Source: Bacteroidia bacterium
GTDB lineage: Bacteria; Bacteroidota; Bacteroidia; NS11-12g; UBA955
Assembly: GCA_023653095.1 (NCBI GenBank)
Contig: JAMNXP010000003.1
Location: forward strand, 1 to 39,502
Length of the DNA stretch: 39,502 nt
Direction of reading: 5' to 3'
Below the pieces are notes generated by a model. It saw only the letters and a program-made list of their open reading frames with translations. It was not told the origin of the DNA and ran no database searches. Within the stretch, counting starts at the first letter, position 1, and the number at the start of each line of letters is the position of its first letter. The position numbers and the translations under genes are program-made. Positions 9,153 to 17,921 of this stretch are shown here, piece after piece.

Positions 9153-9199
9153 TTTTTTTGAAACTAAATTTTAATCATATTCTCTAAAACACTCTCGGA

Positions 9200-9235
9200 A
9201 AGGAGGTCATTGAACGGCCTCCTTCTCGAGTTTTT
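9200..9235 (+). terminator. Terminator or attenuating hairpin between lipoprotein and TonB receptor genes
   Basis: A 9-bp stem, AAGGAGGTC paired with GGCCTCCTT around a 7-nt loop, is followed after a short CTCGAG by five T. It lies 47 nt past the lipoprotein stop and 20 nt before the receptor start. Partial read-through would give more lipoprotein than receptor transcript. Confidence 0.75.
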
Positions 9236-9255
9236 GCGATCAACGTGTTAAAAGA

Positions 9256-12156
9256 ATGAAAAACGTAATAAAAATAATCGGAATCATTGCCTCTTTAGGC
9301 GCAAACTACCTCTCTGCTCAGACAGGTACAATACGTGGTAAAGTAGTTGACGAGACTACGTCAAAAGCCATAAAAGGAGCTACTGTTAGTATCTCAGAAT
9401 CAACCAAGACAAACACTGACCTCGACGGAAAATTCGAGCTCACCGTTCCAGTTGGTATCCATACACTTACCGCTGATTTTGAAGCCTACAATTCTGTAAG
9501 CATCAGCGAAATTCAAGTGAATGAAAACCAGATTTTTGTAATAGAAAACGACATTAAACTCTCTCCAGCGGTTGAAGGCATTGGCCAAGTAAAGGTCTCT
9601 GTTAAACGCATGAGCAACACCGAAGAAGCTCTTCTTTCTGCTAAGAAAATTGCACCTAATATGATTGACGGTATATCTAGCGCCGGATTCAAACGCATTG
9701 GCGATGGTGATGCAGCTTCTGCTATGTCTCGCGTTACTGGTGTATCTGTGGAAGGTGGTAAATACGTTTACGTGCGTGGACTTGGTGATCGTTATACCAA
9801 AACCACCTTGAACGGAATGGACATACCTGGTCTAGATCCAGACAGAAATACCATTCAGATGGACCTATTCCCAACAAGCGTCATTGATAACATCGTGGTA
9901 TCAAAAACCTTTACTGCTGATCTTCCCGCTGACTTTACTGGAGGTGTAGTAGATATCGGAACTAAAGACTTCCCAGATAAAAAGAACTGGAATTTTAGTT
10001 TAGGATTAGGTTATAACCCCAATATGAATTTCAAAAGCAACTACCTTACTTACAAAGGCAGTGGCACTGATTTCTTGGGATTTGATAACGGCCAACGCGA
10101 CATCCCTACTCAAGGAGTAGACAATATTCCTACTTATACAGATTTTATTGGAAGTCCTAACGGAACAAAAGGAACAGAATTTCAAAGAATCACCAGAGCA
10201 TTCAATCCAACCATGGGACCTAGCCAAAAAACCAGTTTGATGAATGTGAATATGGGAGCGTCATACTCTAACACCCGTAAAATATCAAAGCGCTATTCAT
10301 TAGGATATCAAGCCTCTATGACTTACCGCAACGAAACAGAATTATACGAAGATGCTGAATACAATATGTATGCGAAAGACATTAATTACGAAGTTACCGA
10401 ATTGACTCCTTTGGAACGTCAAAAAGGTACTTTTGGAACAAACAACGTCCTTTTGGGTGCTTTGGGAACCGTTGCAATAAAATCAGAAAATAATAAAGTA
10501 AAATTAAACCTTTTACATATACAAAACGGAGAATCTAAAGCTGGTGAGTTCATCTTTTTAAACACCAACTTAGGTGCTACTTTCGAAGCAAAACAATACA
10601 ACTTAGATTACAACCAACGTTCCTTAACCAATATGCTGATTGCTGGAACTCACTCTAGAAATAAGGGCAAGTGGCAAATTGATTGGAAAATATCACCTAC
10701 TCGTTCAGCAATCAAAGATCCAGACGTAAGATTTACCCGTTTCCGTATTCCAGATAATAACATTGGAACTGAAGTAGGAAAACCAGAGAGAATTTGGAGA
10801 AACCTCGTTGAATATAATATTTCCAATCGCATTGATGTGGCTCGTAACTACAGATTAATGGGAAAGAAAGCGCATTTAAAATTTGGGGCTGCATACACTT
10901 TCAAACACCGCGACTTTAATATTCAAAACTTCCAAATCACCGTAGGTAACATTAAATTCACAGGTGATCCCAACGAAATTTTCAACGAAGAAAACCTAGT
11001 TAGCTCAACTCAAACCAACGGAGTTCGTTACGACGCAATGTTCATTCCCAACAATCCCAACGAGTTCAAAGCTATGGTGAACCACACCTCCGTATATGGC
11101 TCAAACGATTGGCAACTCACTCCTCAATTAAAGGCTGTTGTTGGACTTAGAGCCGAGCATTATTTACAGCTGTACACTGGTATAAGTCAAACCAAAAACC
11201 CTCTTACTGGTAGACCTTTTGAACTTGACAATGAAGCAGTAATGAATGATTTCAACCTTTTCCCAACGGCTAATATGATGTACAATATCAGCAAAAAAGC
11301 CAATTTAAGGATTTCTTATGCACATACCATTGCTCGTCCATCATTGAAAGAACTTTCTTATGCTGAAATTCTTGACCCAATTACAGGTCGTACATTTATT
11401 GGAGGTAAATACACCGAAAACACCAATATCAACGGACAGGATATTCAACTTTGGGATGGTAACTTAAAGTCTACAAACATCAATAACTTTGACATTCGCT
11501 GGGAAAAATTCGAAAAGCGTGGAGATATGATATCAGCTGGTGTATTCTTCAAAACTTTACGTAATCCTATTGAAATTGTTCAGTTTTTGGCTGATGCTGG
11601 TAGTTTCCAACCCCGCAACGTAGGTAACGCAACTATTCTTGGATTAGAACTTGAAATGCGTAAAAATTTAGAAGGACTTTCACCTTCATTGAAAAACTTC
11701 TCATTCAATACTAACCTTACCCTGACAGATTCTCGTATCTCAATCACTGAAACCGAATTCTTATCGCGCGACCTAACAAAGCGTAAAGGACAAACCATTG
11801 AAAGAACCCGTGATATGGCAGGTCAAGCTCCCTACATTGTGAATGTTGGATTATCGCACATTACAAAAGACAAGAGCTTTGAATCTGGTTTATTTTACAA
11901 TGTACAAGGCCCTACTCTTCAGTTTGTTGGATTCAACAACAAAACTGACGTATACTCGGTTCCTTTCCACAGCTTAAACTTCAACGCTACTTATAAATTT
12001 GGCGAGAAAGACCGCATGAATTTAGGCTTCAAGGTGACCAATATCTTAAACGACAAACGTGAACAAATCTTCACTGGCTTTAATGCTACTGATCAAATTT
12101 TCACCCGTTTAAGTCCGGGCCGTAATTTCCAATTGAAATTCTCTTACACACTGTAA
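9256..12156 (+). CDS. TonB-dependent outer-membrane receptor
   Basis: The 966-residue protein has a signal peptide (residues 1-21, ending LSAQ). A CarboxypepD_reg-like domain follows (GTIRGKVVDETTSKAIKGAT, about 25-105). The plug domain carries YVYVRGLGDRYTKTTLNG and PGLDPDRNTIQMDLFP, then a long beta-barrel runs to the C-terminal aromatic residue in FSYTL. It imports a ligand across the outer membrane using TonB energy. It has the SusC-like N-terminal extension, but its neighbour is a beta-helix lipoprotein rather than a SusD. The barrel gives no substrate clue. Its position directly before ppk1 raises the idea of a phosphorus-containing substrate, but a terminator lies between them, so this is weak. 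Confidence 0.92.
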   Translation: MKNVIKIIGIIASLGANYLSAQTGTIRGKVVDETTSKAIKGATVSISESTKTNTDLDGKFELTVPVGIHTLTADFEAYNSVSISEIQVNENQIFVIENDIKLSPAVEGIGQVKVSVKRMSNTEEALLSAKKIAPNMIDGISSAGFKRIGDGDAASAMSRVTGVSVEGGKYVYVRGLGDRYTKTTLNGMDIPGLDPDRNTIQMDLFPTSVIDNIVVSKTFTADLPADFTGGVVDIGTKDFPDKKNWNFSLGLGYNPNMNFKSNYLTYKGSGTDFLGFDNGQRDIPTQGVDNIPTYTDFIGSPNGTKGTEFQRITRAFNPTMGPSQKTSLMNVNMGASYSNTRKISKRYSLGYQASMTYRNETELYEDAEYNMYAKDINYEVTELTPLERQKGTFGTNNVLLGALGTVAIKSENNKVKLNLLHIQNGESKAGEFIFLNTNLGATFEAKQYNLDYNQRSLTNMLIAGTHSRNKGKWQIDWKISPTRSAIKDPDVRFTRFRIPDNNIGTEVGKPERIWRNLVEYNISNRIDVARNYRLMGKKAHLKFGAAYTFKHRDFNIQNFQITVGNIKFTGDPNEIFNEENLVSSTQTNGVRYDAMFIPNNPNEFKAMVNHTSVYGSNDWQLTPQLKAVVGLRAEHYLQLYTGISQTKNPLTGRPFELDNEAVMNDFNLFPTANMMYNISKKANLRISYAHTIARPSLKELSYAEILDPITGRTFIGGKYTENTNINGQDIQLWDGNLKSTNINNFDIRWEKFEKRGDMISAGVFFKTLRNPIEIVQFLADAGSFQPRNVGNATILGLELEMRKNLEGLSPSLKNFSFNTNLTLTDSRISITETEFLSRDLTKRKGQTIERTRDMAGQAPYIVNVGLSHITKDKSFESGLFYNVQGPTLQFVGFNNKTDVYSVPFHSLNFNATYKFGEKDRMNLGFKVTNILNDKREQIFTGFNATDQIFTRLSPGRNFQLKFSYTL

Positions 12157-12184
12157 GTTGATCGCAAATCAAAAATAGAGAATT

Positions 12185-12217
12185 AAGAGGCTGTCTCACA
12201 AGGATGGCCTCTTTTAA
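12185..12217 (+). terminator. Rho-independent terminator after the TonB receptor gene
   Basis: The arms AAGAGGC and GCCTCTT (12185-12191 and 12207-12213) enclose a 15-nt loop and are followed by T-rich then A-rich sequence. It may act in both directions. It separates the receptor gene from ppk1. Confidence 0.75.
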
Positions 12218-12230
12218 AAATGGCTATTAA

Positions 12231-12265
12231 CGGCCAGCCAACAGCCGATAACCGAAAACCGAATT
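12231..12265. repeat. Short 7-bp array ending at the ppk1 start
   Basis: Five heptads in one phase include CCGATAA, CCGAAAA and CCGAATT. The array ends two bases before the ATG of ppk1 at 12268. It therefore lies in the leader or spans the translation initiation region. The units resemble the ACCGAT-type units of the arrays at 4212, 28932 and 30521. Confidence 0.7.
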
Positions 12266-12267
12266 AA

Positions 12268-14322
12268 ATGAAAATCAAACGCGATATATCCTGGTTGGCA
12301 TTCAACCAAAGAGTTTTGCAAGAAGCACAAGACGATGATGTTCATATTTATGACCGACTTCGATTCTTAGGGATTTTTTCCAATAATTTAGATGAATTTT
12401 ATAGAGTTAGGGTTGGAACTCTAACCAAAATGCTCACGCTCAATAAAAATACGGCCAAGATTCACTTAGAAGATCATCCTGAGCTAATCTTGCAGAGCAT
12501 ACTTGAGACTACTCAGAAACTTCAAGGACAATTTGATCGCACATTCGCTCAGATCATCAAAACATTGGGTGGCCAGTATAAAGTGTATCTTAGAAATGAG
12601 CGTCAATTAAATCCTGAACAAAAACAGTGGGTAAAACACTACTTTGAAGAAAAAGTAAGAACCCAAATTGTGCCTCTTATGATTGAGAGTATGCCTAAAA
12701 CTCCCATGTTAAGAGATAGATCCATCTATCTTGCTTGTATGCTAGGCAGTTCTTTGAATAGCATGCTTCAACGCTTTGCACTCATTGAAGTTCCTGAAAA
12801 CACCCTTCCCCGATTCATTAAATTGCCTTTTTCAGGCAATGAAACTCACATCATTCTATTGGAAGATGTGATTCGCGGAAACCTTCATAATTTATTTGCT
12901 CCCTTTGGATTTGACCGATTCAAAAGTTACATCATAAAGGTAACAAGAGATGCAGATATGGATATGGACAATGGATTCCATTCAGACCTCATCACCGAAC
13001 TACGGAAAAACCTTAAAAAAAGATCTACAGGTAAGGCCACTCGTTTTGTGTATGACAAACGCATGGATCCACAATTGTTGGAATACTTAACCAGACGCCT
13101 CGATTTGAGCAAAAATGCAAATCTTATTGCGGGTGGAAGAATTCACAACTTTAAAGCCTTCATGAACTTCCCAAAAGAAGTTTTTAGCGATATTATTCCG
13201 CGTCCAAAGTCATTTGTACATCCTTTATTGAAGCAACCATGTAGAATCATGAGTGTGATCGAAAAACGCGATGTTTTGTTGCATTTCCCCTATCATTCTT
13301 TCGACTCTGTCATCGATTTATTGAGAGAAGCAGCCATAGACCCTGCCGTTCAGAGTATTCATATGACGGTATACAGATTGGCAAAAGATTCAAAGGTCAT
13401 AAACGCATTGCTCAATGCCGTAAGAAACGGGAAAAAAGTTACGGTCATTCTTGAACTTAAAGCCCGATTTGACGAGGAAGCCAATTTGCAATGGAAAACA
13501 ATACTTGAAGAAGAAGGTATTCAAGTTTTTGTTGGAGTACCTGAAAAGAAAGTGCACGCAAAGCTATGTCTCATTAAAAAGCGTGAATTCAATAAAACCA
13601 TCAGCTACGGTTTTATTTCTACAGGAAACTTCCACGAAGGAACCGCAGGACTTTATGGTGACCATCTATTGATGACCACTAGACCCAACATTGTTCAAGA
13701 CATTCAAAGGGTTTTCCAGTGCTTGTCATCACCCACCCCTGATTTAAATCTATTGAAGGAGTGTAAGACACTGATTACTACCCCTCATCAGATGCGTCCA
13801 TTCTTTCAAGCTGCCATAAAGAAAGAAATCCAACAAAAGAAAAAAGGACGCCGAATGATTGTAAAATTGAATAGTTTGGTTGATCCAACCATGATTCAAG
13901 AAATTTACAAGGCCGCAAAAGAAGGCGTTGAAGTAGACTTAATTGTAAGAGGAATATTCACCGCTGATATCCATCAAGAAAAATTCAAAAAGCCCATTAA
14001 AGCCATTAGCATTGTAGATCAATATTTAGAACATGCACGTGTTTTTATTTTTAACAATGACGGTGACCCAAAAGTTTATATTTCTAGCGCCGATTGGATG
14101 ATGAGAAATTTAAATCATAGGGTGGAAGTGGCATGTCCTATTTTTTCTGAAACTTTTAGAAAAGAACTCATCGATATTTACGAAATACAACTCAGAGAAA
14201 ATGTAAAAGCCAGAATTCTCGATTCTAACCAGCACAATCGCTATGTTAAAAACGAGGATTCTGACCAAGATTGCAGATCGCAGATTGAGATTTATAATTA
14301 TTTAATAGACAAGGAATACTAA
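12268..14322 (+). CDS. ppk1: Polyphosphate kinase 1
   Basis: PPK1 reversibly transfers the gamma phosphate of ATP to a growing polyphosphate chain. The 684-residue protein has the N-terminal ISWLAFNQRVLQEA and FSNNLDEFYRVRVG. The kinase core includes TVYRLAKDS and VTVILELKARFDEEAN. The phosphorylated histidine is His430 in KKVHAKLCL, and the second conserved histidine is His617 in NLNHRVEVACPI. It ends at the usual place, with all four PPK domains represented. The start ATG is just after a heptad array. Eleven bases separate it from ppx, so the two are probably cotranscribed, which allows balanced synthesis and breakdown of polyphosphate. Confidence 0.97.
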   Translation: MKIKRDISWLAFNQRVLQEAQDDDVHIYDRLRFLGIFSNNLDEFYRVRVGTLTKMLTLNKNTAKIHLEDHPELILQSILETTQKLQGQFDRTFAQIIKTLGGQYKVYLRNERQLNPEQKQWVKHYFEEKVRTQIVPLMIESMPKTPMLRDRSIYLACMLGSSLNSMLQRFALIEVPENTLPRFIKLPFSGNETHIILLEDVIRGNLHNLFAPFGFDRFKSYIIKVTRDADMDMDNGFHSDLITELRKNLKKRSTGKATRFVYDKRMDPQLLEYLTRRLDLSKNANLIAGGRIHNFKAFMNFPKEVFSDIIPRPKSFVHPLLKQPCRIMSVIEKRDVLLHFPYHSFDSVIDLLREAAIDPAVQSIHMTVYRLAKDSKVINALLNAVRNGKKVTVILELKARFDEEANLQWKTILEEEGIQVFVGVPEKKVHAKLCLIKKREFNKTISYGFISTGNFHEGTAGLYGDHLLMTTRPNIVQDIQRVFQCLSSPTPDLNLLKECKTLITTPHQMRPFFQAAIKKEIQQKKKGRRMIVKLNSLVDPTMIQEIYKAAKEGVEVDLIVRGIFTADIHQEKFKKPIKAISIVDQYLEHARVFIFNNDGDPKVYISSADWMMRNLNHRVEVACPIFSETFRKELIDIYEIQLRENVKARILDSNQHNRYVKNEDSDQDCRSQIEIYNYLIDKEY

Positions 14323-14333
14323 ATTCGCACCAG

Positions 14334-15200
14334 ATGAAACTGGCAAGCATTGACATTGGCTCAAACGCAGCGAGGTTACTGATTGCCGAAATCAAATCTC
14401 CCACAGATTACTCCAAATTAAATCTCCTTAGAATTCCTTTACAATTAGGATTCGACGTTTTTGAAACCGGGAAAATATCCCCCGAAAAAACAGAAACCTT
14501 CGTAAAGACCATGCAGGTTTTTAAAGAGCTGATGGAAATTTACAAGGTTCAAGATTATCGAATCTGCGCAACTTCAGCCATGAGAGATGCCAGTAATTCT
14601 GCGGAAGTGGCGGCTATGATTGAAACTGAAACAGGGCTAAAGATTGAAATTATCTCAGGCGATGAAGAAGCCAGCATTCTCTATGAAAATCACGTATCTT
14701 CAAACCTGAACGATGAACCGTTTCAAGCATTTGTGGATGTGGGTGGCGGGAGCACAGAAATTACCCTATATGGCAACCAGCAGCTCATCCAGAAACACTC
14801 ATTCAACGTTGGCACCATTAGGGTTTTGAACGACCATTCTTCTGATTTCGAATGGCATCAAATGAAAGAATTTTGCAAGAAATACCTCAAAACCGAACGT
14901 TTCCAATTGATTGGTTCTGGAGGAAATATCAATAAAATCTTTTCGATGTCAAAAAACAAAGACGGCCAACCTGTTAGTTTAAATTACATCAAAAAGATAC
15001 ACTCCATCCTAGAGCCGCTAACCCTAGAAGAAAGAATTCATCAATACAATCTTAGAGAAGACCGTGCAAATGTGATTGTTCCTGCCTTGCACATCTATAT
15101 GCACATCATGAAATGGGGAAGTTGTGATCAAATATTTGTCCCAAAAATTGGCCTCGCCGATGCCATTGTAAAGAAACTTTACGCCGACAAATACATGTAA
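14334..15200 (+). CDS. Exopolyphosphatase, Ppx/GppA family
   Basis: The 288-residue protein has the actin-like ATPase fold of the Ppx/GppA family. It begins with the phosphate-1 motif ASIDIGSNAARLLIAE. The motif FVDVGGGSTEITLY (Asp135, Gly137-Ser140) and IGSGGNINKIF follow. It is much shorter than the roughly 510-residue E. coli Ppx and lacks the C-terminal HD-like domains. Short two-domain members are common in other phyla and are active exopolyphosphatases. It may also hydrolyse pppGpp. It follows ppk1 by 11 bp in the same direction. No sign of truncation is seen. Confidence 0.88.
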   Translation: MKLASIDIGSNAARLLIAEIKSPTDYSKLNLLRIPLQLGFDVFETGKISPEKTETFVKTMQVFKELMEIYKVQDYRICATSAMRDASNSAEVAAMIETETGLKIEIISGDEEASILYENHVSSNLNDEPFQAFVDVGGGSTEITLYGNQQLIQKHSFNVGTIRVLNDHSSDFEWHQMKEFCKKYLKTERFQLIGSGGNINKIFSMSKNKDGQPVSLNYIKKIHSILEPLTLEERIHQYNLREDRANVIVPALHIYMHIMKWGSCDQIFVPKIGLADAIVKKLYADKYM

Positions 15201-15269
15201 ATTTCACCCATTGGTATCAAATTGAAGATCAAATTTGTTCTATTGAATGGGGGCACCTATTTTTAGGGC

Positions 15270-17192
15270 ATGAAATACCCGTACCAAATTCAAAACTTAG
15301 ATCAATATTACAGCGATTATCAAAAAAGTATAGAAAATCCCGATGAATTTTGGGGTTCCATCGCAGAGCATTTTGAGTGGCATGAAACTTGGAATTCGGT
15401 AGTTCATTCTGACTTTCTAACGGCAAAAACTATCTGGTTTGAAGGCGCAAAACTCAACATCACCGAAAACTGCCTTGATAGACATCTCGAAGAACGAGGC
15501 AATCAACCTGCCATTGTTTTTGAGCCCAACGACCCAAACAAACCTTCTCAGACCCTCACCTATCAAGAATTGTATGATAGAGTGGCTGAATTTTCAACGG
15601 TGTTAACCAATATTGGCATACAAAAAAGCGATCGTGTTTGTATTTATATGGGCATGATTCCCGAACTCGCTATCGCCGTCTTGGCCTGCGCCCGTATTGG
15701 GGCCATTCATTCGGTTATTTTCGGGGGATTTTCAGCGCAAAGCATTGCAGACAGAGTCATTGATGCCCAAGCCAGTTGCATCATCACCTGCGATGGCGCT
15801 TACCGCGGAAACAAAGAAATCCCACTAAAACCCGTAGTTGACCAAGCACTAAAGTTATGCGATACCGTCAGTGAAGTTGTGGTATTTAAACATACAGGCA
15901 CCACCGTTAACATGACCAAGGGCAGAGACCTTTGGTGGCACGAACAAGTCAATGAAATAATTGAAGTGGGTATTCCTTGGGAAGAACCTGAAAGAGTAGA
16001 CGCAGAAGACCCCTTGTTCATTCTTTATACATCTGGCTCAACTGGAAAACCTAAGGGTGTGGTACATTCAACGGCTGGCTATATGGTTTGGGCCAATTAT
16101 ACCTTCGTGAATGTCTTCCAATACCAACCCAAGCAAGTGCATTTTTGCACCGCTGACATTGGCTGGATTACAGGACACACATACATTTTGTATGGTCCAT
16201 TAAGCGCTGGCGCAACCACCCTGATGTTCGAAGGCATTCCCACTTGGCCGGATGCAGGAAGATTTTGGGATATTTGTCAAAAACACTCTGTTGATATTCT
16301 TTACACCGCTCCAACGGCCATTAGATCTCTCATGGTTTTTGGCGATGAGCCTCTGAAAAACAAAGACCTGAGACATCTAAAAGTTTTAGGAACCGTGGGT
16401 GAACCCATCAATGAGGAAGCTTGGCACTGGTATGATGACAAAGTGGGTAAAAACAATGCTCCCATTGTTGACACTTGGTGGCAAACCGAAACCGGTGGAA
16501 TCATGATTTCCAACTTAGCTGGTATCACCCCTTCCAAACCTTCATTTGCAACATTGCCGTTGCCCGGTATTTTTCCCGTTCTCATGGATGAAAACGGTAA
16601 AATATTGGAAGGAAATTCAGTTTCCGGAAATTTATGTATTGCTAAACCTTGGCCCGGCATGATTCGCACTACCTTTGGCGACCACCAGCGATGTATTGAT
16701 ACCTATTTCTCTGCCTATAAGGGATATTATTTCACTGGCGACGGATGCTTGAGAGACGAAGATGGCCTATACAGAATCACTGGTCGTGTTGACGATGTGC
16801 TCAACGTCAGCGGACACAGAATTGGAACTGCCGAAGTTGAAAATGCCATCAACATGAACCCTCTAGTGGTTGAAAGTGCCGTGGTTGGTTTTTCGCATGA
16901 CATTAAAGGACAAGGTATTTATGCTTATGTTATTTTAAATAAGGAGATTGCCGACGAAGAAATGGCTTCAAACCTGAGAATTCAAATTCTGAGAACAGTT
17001 TCGGAGGTCATTGGCCCCATTGCAAAACCCGATAAAATTCAATTTGTAACTGGACTACCTAAAACCCGAAGCGGGAAAATCATGCGTAGAATCTTAAGAA
17101 AAATTGCCGAGGGTGAATTAAATAGCCTTGGAGACACCTCCACTCTATTAGATCCTTCGGTAGTAGAGTCTATTAAATTAAGCAGAATGTGA
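15270..17192 (+). CDS. acs: Acetyl-CoA synthetase (AMP-forming)
   Basis: It activates acetate to acetyl-CoA with ATP through acetyl-AMP. The 640-residue protein has the adenylation motif YTSGSTGKPKGVVHS (about residues 253-267), DTWWQTETGG, and TGDGCLRDEDGLYRITGRVDD. The C-terminal PKTRSGKIMRR carries the catalytic lysine, Lys603, which is regulated by acetylation in homologues. The length matches the family. It begins 69 bp after ppx in the same direction. It may connect to polyphosphate through ATP and pyrophosphate economy or may simply be a housekeeping gene. The acetaldehyde dehydrogenase of this window is another acetyl-CoA source. Confidence 0.96.
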   Translation: MKYPYQIQNLDQYYSDYQKSIENPDEFWGSIAEHFEWHETWNSVVHSDFLTAKTIWFEGAKLNITENCLDRHLEERGNQPAIVFEPNDPNKPSQTLTYQELYDRVAEFSTVLTNIGIQKSDRVCIYMGMIPELAIAVLACARIGAIHSVIFGGFSAQSIADRVIDAQASCIITCDGAYRGNKEIPLKPVVDQALKLCDTVSEVVVFKHTGTTVNMTKGRDLWWHEQVNEIIEVGIPWEEPERVDAEDPLFILYTSGSTGKPKGVVHSTAGYMVWANYTFVNVFQYQPKQVHFCTADIGWITGHTYILYGPLSAGATTLMFEGIPTWPDAGRFWDICQKHSVDILYTAPTAIRSLMVFGDEPLKNKDLRHLKVLGTVGEPINEEAWHWYDDKVGKNNAPIVDTWWQTETGGIMISNLAGITPSKPSFATLPLPGIFPVLMDENGKILEGNSVSGNLCIAKPWPGMIRTTFGDHQRCIDTYFSAYKGYYFTGDGCLRDEDGLYRITGRVDDVLNVSGHRIGTAEVENAINMNPLVVESAVVGFSHDIKGQGIYAYVILNKEIADEEMASNLRIQILRTVSEVIGPIAKPDKIQFVTGLPKTRSGKIMRRILRKIAEGELNSLGDTSTLLDPSVVESIKLSRM

Positions 17193-17234
17193 ATTAATCA
17201 TTACCGCTAAATTATTATTCTTTAAATTCGCAAA

Positions 17235-17909
17235 ATGGAGAATTTATTGAAAGATGCTCAACTTCTTAGCGCTATAAATTACGCTAATTGGTCTCTGGGC
17301 TTGGCTTTACTCATCATTTATACCCTTATATTTCAAGTTTTATTCAGAAAATTTGCATTAGTTGCATCGAATAGAGATGTTTTTGCGTCCAATTTCATGT
17401 TTTTTTCCGTAGCCATTTATTTAATCATCACTACCATCAAGTCTTCGTTGGCTCTTTCTTTGGGATTGGTTGGCGCCCTTTCCATCATTCGTTTTAGAAC
17501 CGCCATCAAAGAACCCGAACAAATCATATTCTTGCTGGCACTTACAGCCGTTGCCATATCATTAGCAGCTGAACAATACATAGTAAGCACCATTTCAGTT
17601 TTAGTATTCAGCATCATTTCAGCCACCCGAAATAAATTTCTATCCTCAAAAAACCGGTTGCACAATGACTTCCTCATGATCACATTCAGCGAATCTGACC
17701 ATCAAAAGGCCCAAAATTGCATTCAAACATTGAGCAATTTTGATGAGATTTCAAGCATCCACAATTACGACTTTAACAGTGCCAATCAGTATAGAATTTT
17801 ATTCAAACTAGACAATTCAAATCTAGAAATCGTACCTAAAATTCATGCTGCATTTCAGAACAATCAAATTTCTGAACCCAACATTCGTATTTCAGGCGGC
17901 AACGCATAA
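17235..17909 (+). CDS. DUF4956 membrane protein
   Basis: The 224-residue protein has about four or five transmembrane helices in residues 12-132 and a soluble C-terminal domain of about 90 residues. The signature SLGLVGALSIIRFRTAIKEPEQ is typical of DUF4956, which resembles MgtC-type membrane domains. DUF4956 genes are often found beside VTC-type polyphosphate polymerase and CotH genes, as here. Its function is not established. A role as the membrane part of a polyphosphate synthesis or translocation complex is inference. It ends with TAA at 17907-17909, in the same reading frame as the next gene and 12 nt before its TTG start. Confidence 0.88.
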   Translation: MENLLKDAQLLSAINYANWSLGLALLIIYTLIFQVLFRKFALVASNRDVFASNFMFFSVAIYLIITTIKSSLALSLGLVGALSIIRFRTAIKEPEQIIFLLALTAVAISLAAEQYIVSTISVLVFSIISATRNKFLSSKNRLHNDFLMITFSESDHQKAQNCIQTLSNFDEISSIHNYDFNSANQYRILFKLDNSNLEIVPKIHAAFQNNQISEPNIRISGGNA

Positions 17910-17921
17910 TCTGTTCTTGCA

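Noticed and set aside
14334-15200. Truncated exopolyphosphatase gene.
   Set aside because: Two-domain Ppx/GppA proteins of about 300 residues are common and the motifs are intact, so this is a short form rather than a broken gene.
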